64,000 nt of DNA from Streptomyces glaucescens (GTDB lineage Bacteria > Actinomycetota > Actinomycetes > Streptomycetales > Streptomycetaceae), in NCBI RefSeq assembly GCF_000761215.1, contig NZ_CP009438.1:4233001-4297000 (forward strand). The letters run 5' to 3'. Shown piece by piece: positions 60,766 through 64,000 of the stretch. The position numbers were made by a program, and so were the translations under genes. The notes beneath the pieces were generated by a model. It ran no database searches, was not told the DNA's origin, and was given only the letters and a program-made list of their open reading frames with translations. Positions within the stretch are counted from its first letter, which is position 1. Every line of letters starts with the position of its first letter.

Positions 60766-62814
60766 TCAGGCCGCGTGGACCTCGCGCTTCTCGGCCGGGG
60801 AGACCTCGCGCTCCTGGGCCGGGGCGACCTCGTGTTCCCCGGCCGCGGGGACCTGGTCGCCGGCCGGGCGGGTGCCGGGTGCCGGCGCCGGGCGGGCGTC
60901 CTGTCCGTGCGCCGTGCGGGCCTTGTGCCCCGGGGCCGGGCGGACGTCCTGGGCACGCGCCGCGCGGGCGTCCCCCTCGCCCGCCGGCCGGGCGGTCGCG
61001 TCCCGTACCGCGTGGACGCACGGGCGGGGCACGGGCCGGCGGCGGCGCAACGGGCGCGGCAGCAGCTCGGCGGGGTCGAGGAAGCCCTCGGCCTGCATGG
61101 CCGCGAAGCCGATGCGCGGCAGGTCGGCGGAGGCGCGGTAGACGACGAACCTCGGCTCCCAGCGTGGCCGGAACTTGGCGTTGAACTTGTACAGGGACTC
61201 GATCTGGAACCAGCGGGACAGGAAGAGCAGCAGCCCCCGCCAGGCGCGCAGCACCGGCCCCGCGCCGATCTTCTCGCCGCGGGCCAGCGCCGAGCGGAAC
61301 ATCGCGAAGTTGAGCGACACGCGCGCGATGCCGAGCTCCGGGGCGGCCTGGAGGGCGGCGACGATCAGAAGTTCGTTCATGCCGGGGTCGGCCGAGCGGT
61401 CGCGGCGCATCAGGTCCAGAGAGACGCCGTCGGTGCCCCAGGGCACGAAGTGCAGGACGGCCTTCAGGTCGCCGTACGGACCCGGCTGGGCCTCGTCCTT
61501 GTGCGCGGTGGCGATCAGGCAGTCGCCGTCGGCCGGGTCGCCGATGCGGCCCAGCGCCATGGAGAAGCCGCGTTCGGTGTCGGTGCCGCGCCAGTCGTCG
61601 GCGGCCCGGCGGATCCGCTCCAGTTCGGCCGCGTCCAGGTCACGCACGCGTCGTACCCGGGTCCGGTAACCGGCGCGCTCGATGCGCTTGACCATCTGGC
61701 GCACGTTGCGCATCGCACGGCCGGCGAGGGAGAAATCCGGGACGTCCACCACCGCCTCGTCGCCCAGTTCGAGGGCGTCGAGACCGGTCTCGCGGGTCCA
61801 CACCTCGCCGCCGGTCTCGGAGCAGCCCATCACGGCGGGCGTCCAGGAGTGGGCGCGGGCCTCGTCCATGAAGCGTTCGATGGCGCCGGGCCAGGCCTCG
61901 ACGTCGCCGATGGGGTCGCCGCTGGCGAGCATCACCCCGGACACCACGCGGTAGGTGACCGCGGCCTTGCCGCTGGGCGAGAAGACGACGGCCTTGTCGC
62001 GGCGCAGCGCGAAGTGGCCGAGCGAGTCGCGCCCGCCGTGCTTGTCGAGCAGGGCCCGCAGCCGGACCTCGTCCTCCGGGGTGAGCCGCGCGGCCGGGTG
62101 CTCGGGGCGCAGGGCGAGGTAGGCCGTGGTGACGGCGGTGAGCAGGCCGAGGGCGCCCAGGGAGAAGCCGACCGTCCACGAGGTGTTGCCGCGGTAGCCG
62201 ACCGGGCCCTCGAAGCCGAACAGGCCGTACAGGACGTGCGTCAGCCGGTCGGCCAGGCTGGGGTCGCCGACCATGCGGCCGGGGTGGGCGCCGACGATGA
62301 CCAGGCCGAGGGCGAGGGAACCGGCGCTCATCAGCACGAAGTTGGCGAGGGCGCGCCACCGGCTGCGCGGGTCGGGCAGGGCGGCGAACTGGTCGCGGTG
62401 GCGCAGCAGCACCGCGAGCAGGGCGAGGGAGATCAGCACGCCGAGCACGGAGTGCCGGTAGGCGAACTGGGCGGCCGCGCCGGCCGGCAGCAGGGCGACG
62501 GCGGCCCGCCAGGCGCGGCGTTTGCGGCGCTTCAGGCCGTGTGCGAGCAGCAGCAGCAGCACACCGGCGCTGAGCGCGAGTGCCGCCGCGAACGGGCCGA
62601 GCGCGCCGGGCAGCACCTCGGCGAGGGCGTGCATCCTGCTGTACCGGAAGCGCGGGAAGACGCCCGCGGCGATGTCCAGCAGTCCCACGAGGGCGCACGC
62701 CCTGGCGACGAGGACGGGCACGGCCTCCGGTCGCGGGCCGCGCAGCAGTCGGCGCGCCCGGCTCGGCCCGCCCGGAACCCCATCCGACATTTCCCCATCT
62801 TGCCTGACAGACAT
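60766..62814 (-). CDS. DUF2156/MprF-like lipid aminoacyltransferase
   Basis: 682 residues. Six or so N-terminal membrane helices (ACALVGLLDIAAGVFP; GPFAAALALSAGVLLLLLA; SVLGVLISLALLAVLL; LMSAGSLALGLVIVG; GFSLGALGLLTAVTTAYLAL) precede a cytosolic GNAT-like DUF2156 domain (SLGHFALRRDKAVVFSPSGKAAVTYRVVSGVMLASGDPIGD ... WFQIESLYKFNAKFRPRWEPRFVVY). Relatives transfer amino acids from aminoacyl-tRNA to lipids, changing surface charge. The last 90 residues are low complexity. Start 62814 or 62790. Divergent from an esterase gene. Confidence 0.88.
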   Translation of the reverse strand: MSVRQDGEMSDGVPGGPSRARRLLRGPRPEAVPVLVARACALVGLLDIAAGVFPRFRYSRMHALAEVLPGALGPFAAALALSAGVLLLLLAHGLKRRKRRAWRAAVALLPAGAAAQFAYRHSVLGVLISLALLAVLLRHRDQFAALPDPRSRWRALANFVLMSAGSLALGLVIVGAHPGRMVGDPSLADRLTHVLYGLFGFEGPVGYRGNTSWTVGFSLGALGLLTAVTTAYLALRPEHPAARLTPEDEVRLRALLDKHGGRDSLGHFALRRDKAVVFSPSGKAAVTYRVVSGVMLASGDPIGDVEAWPGAIERFMDEARAHSWTPAVMGCSETGGEVWTRETGLDALELGDEAVVDVPDFSLAGRAMRNVRQMVKRIERAGYRTRVRRVRDLDAAELERIRRAADDWRGTDTERGFSMALGRIGDPADGDCLIATAHKDEAQPGPYGDLKAVLHFVPWGTDGVSLDLMRRDRSADPGMNELLIVAALQAAPELGIARVSLNFAMFRSALARGEKIGAGPVLRAWRGLLLFLSRWFQIESLYKFNAKFRPRWEPRFVVYRASADLPRIGFAAMQAEGFLDPAELLPRPLRRRRPVPRPCVHAVRDATARPAGEGDARAARAQDVRPAPGHKARTAHGQDARPAPAPGTRPAGDQVPAAGEHEVAPAQEREVSPAEKREVHAA

Positions 62815-62978
62815 CGCATCCCGTGGTTCTGCGAGAGAGCTTGGATCCGGTGCCGATTCGGGCATCCGGCGACATTGCGCCCTCTAGGACGGTGTCTCGG
62901 GGGCGGAGGTTCACTCCGTTCCCCCAAGCGGGGTCAAAGGCCGGGGAAACCCGGGGAAAGTCAGGGAAGGACGGGTGG

Positions 62979-64000
62979 GTGCCACCCATGGGGCTCACGA
63001 GTGACGTGGTGCTGGCGCTGGCGGTCGGGTCGGCCGTCGCGCTGTTCGCCGCAACGGTGTGGCTGTGGCCACGGCTGGCCCGGCGCGGCTGGCGGGCCGT
63101 CGGCGGCCGGGTCGGGCTGCTGCTGGCCACACAGGTGGCGCTGTTCGCCGCGGTGGGGCTGGCCGCCAACCAGTCGTTCGGCTTCTACGCGAGCTGGGCG
63201 GACCTGTTCGGGCAGGAGGACGACCTGGGCGTGGTGGTCGACCATGCCGGGGGCGGCGGTGTGAAGGTCCTGGAGAACGAGCGGGTGCCGGGGGCGCCGG
63301 GACTGCGGCCGGAGATCAACGGGCGGGTGCAGAAGGTCGCCCTGGCCGGCCGTTCGACCGGGCTGACGGTGCCCGCGTACGTGTACCTGCCGCCGGAGTA
63401 CTTCCAGCCGCGCTACCGCACGCACGCCTTCCCCGCGGCCGTGGTGCTGAGCGGCTATCCGGGCACCGCGCGGTCACTGGTCGACAAGCTGCACTTCCCG
63501 CGCACCGCCCGGGATCTGGCGGCCAAGGGCCGGATGGAACCGATGGTCCTGGTGATGCTGCGGCCGACCGTGGCGCCGCCGCGGGACACCGAGTGCGTGG
63601 ACGTCCCCGGCGGCCCGCAGGCGGAGACGTTCTTCGCGAAGGACCTGCCGGCGGCGGTCGGGGGCCACTACCGGGTGGACGGCGAGCCGGGCCGGTGGGG
63701 TGTCATCGGCGACTCCACGGGCGGTTACTGCGCCTTGAAGTTCGCGATGCACCACCCGGACGTCTACGGCGCCGGCGCGGGCCTGTCGCCGTACTACGAC
63801 GCGCTGACCGACGCGACCACGGGCGACCTCTTCCAGGGGGACGAGTCGGTGCGCGACCGCGCCGATCTGTGGTGGTGCCTGGACCATCTGCCCGCGCCGA
63901 AGACCTCGCTGCTCGTCACCAGCAGTAAGTCCGGTGAGAGCAACTACAAGGACACACTGAAGTTCATCGACCGGGTGAAAGCGGCGCCCCCGACGCGTAT
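62979..64000 (+). CDS. membrane-anchored esterase (alpha/beta hydrolase, 3' end outside window)
   Basis: At least 340 residues, open at the window edge. Two N-terminal hydrophobic helices (VVLALAVGSAVALFAATVWLW and LLLATQVALFAAVGLAA) precede an extracytoplasmic esterase-D/antigen-85-like domain: VPAYVYLPPEY, FPAAVVLSGYPG, and the nucleophile elbow GDSTGGYCALKFAMHHPDVY. GTG 62979 is 7 nt after GGGAAGGA; ATG 62988 is an alternative. Pairing with the lipid aminoacyltransferase suggests a matching lipid or aminoacyl-ester hydrolase. Confidence 0.85.
   Translation, partial: MPPMGLTSDVVLALAVGSAVALFAATVWLWPRLARRGWRAVGGRVGLLLATQVALFAAVGLAANQSFGFYASWADLFGQEDDLGVVVDHAGGGGVKVLENERVPGAPGLRPEINGRVQKVALAGRSTGLTVPAYVYLPPEYFQPRYRTHAFPAAVVLSGYPGTARSLVDKLHFPRTARDLAAKGRMEPMVLVMLRPTVAPPRDTECVDVPGGPQAETFFAKDLPAAVGGHYRVDGEPGRWGVIGDSTGGYCALKFAMHHPDVYGAGAGLSPYYDALTDATTGDLFQGDESVRDRADLWWCLDHLPAPKTSLLVTSSKSGESNYKDTLKFIDRVKAAPPTR

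Overview
The window is chromosomal DNA from a Streptomyces, or a very close actinomycete. Third-codon positions are strongly G/C, GTG starts are frequent, and bldG, a tipA homologue, a whiJ-type locus and Zur-type zinc-free ribosomal protein paralogues are all present. Much of the gene order resembles the S. coelicolor SCO355x-SCO354x and SCO343x-SCO339x blocks, from memory of that genome. The two blocks are joined across a short accessory stretch beside a tRNA-Thr gene (about 25.1-28.5 kb).

Layout. 1-3.7 kb: the end of a Tad/Flp-type secretion operon (tadA, tadB, tadC, Flp pilin, two TadE-like pseudopilins). 3.8-7.3 kb: a DUF1998-type DNA helicase, divergent from bldG and its anti-sigma partner apgA. 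7.5-25 kb: proton-pumping pyrophosphatase, lipoprotein, a methyltransferase, a receptor-type Ser/Thr kinase, topA, a membrane-protein/thymidylate-kinase fusion, DNA polymerase III delta prime and a secreted alpha/beta hydrolase. 25.1-28.5 kb: tRNA-Thr(CGT), a gamma-glutamylcyclotransferase-like protein, a protein that reads as a fused H2A-H2B histone doublet, a GNAT acetyltransferase and a small membrane protein. 28.5-36.5 kb: an AfsR/SARP regulator, a family-A DNA polymerase, a minisatellite, and a Clp-N/HTH protein divergent from a DUF2786 gene across a double operator. 37-40.2 kb: lipoproteins and the zinc-starvation ribosomal set (S14, L28 / L33, L31, COG0523, S18). 40.4-42.5 kb: a whiJ-type trio (DUF397, ATPase, XRE regulator). 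42.5-49.4 kb: aldehyde dehydrogenase, DinB-like protein, TipA, YbjQ, DedA, ThrE and soluble pyrophosphatase. 49.4-60.6 kb: a conserved block of PBP4-type carboxypeptidase, metalloprotease, tilS, hpt, ftsH and folate genes (folE; folP, NTF2-like, folB, folK). 60.8-64 kb: a DUF2156 (MprF-like) lipid aminoacyltransferase divergent from an esterase that runs off the window.

The main discovery candidate is the gene at 26110-26820 (minus). Its 236 residues contain two histone folds in one chain. The first resembles eukaryotic H2A through alpha2-L2-alpha3; the second resembles H2B, including the C-terminal alphaC helix. It lies 82 bp downstream of a GNAT acetyltransferase on the same strand and uses many AGG/AGA arginine codons.

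A second theme is regulation. Three genes (methyltransferase, holB and the PolA-like polymerase) carry sites matching the RecA-independent DNA-damage promoter (TTGTCRGTG-N8-TAnnnT, PafBC type), and a weaker match precedes the kinase. Two inverted repeats overlap the -35 and -10 of the Clp-N/HTH gene, which appears leaderless. An identical 18-mer lies upstream of both the DUF397 and the ATPase gene of the whiJ-type locus. Several genes show a TAnnnT hexamer exactly 6 nt before the start codon, implying leaderless mRNAs.
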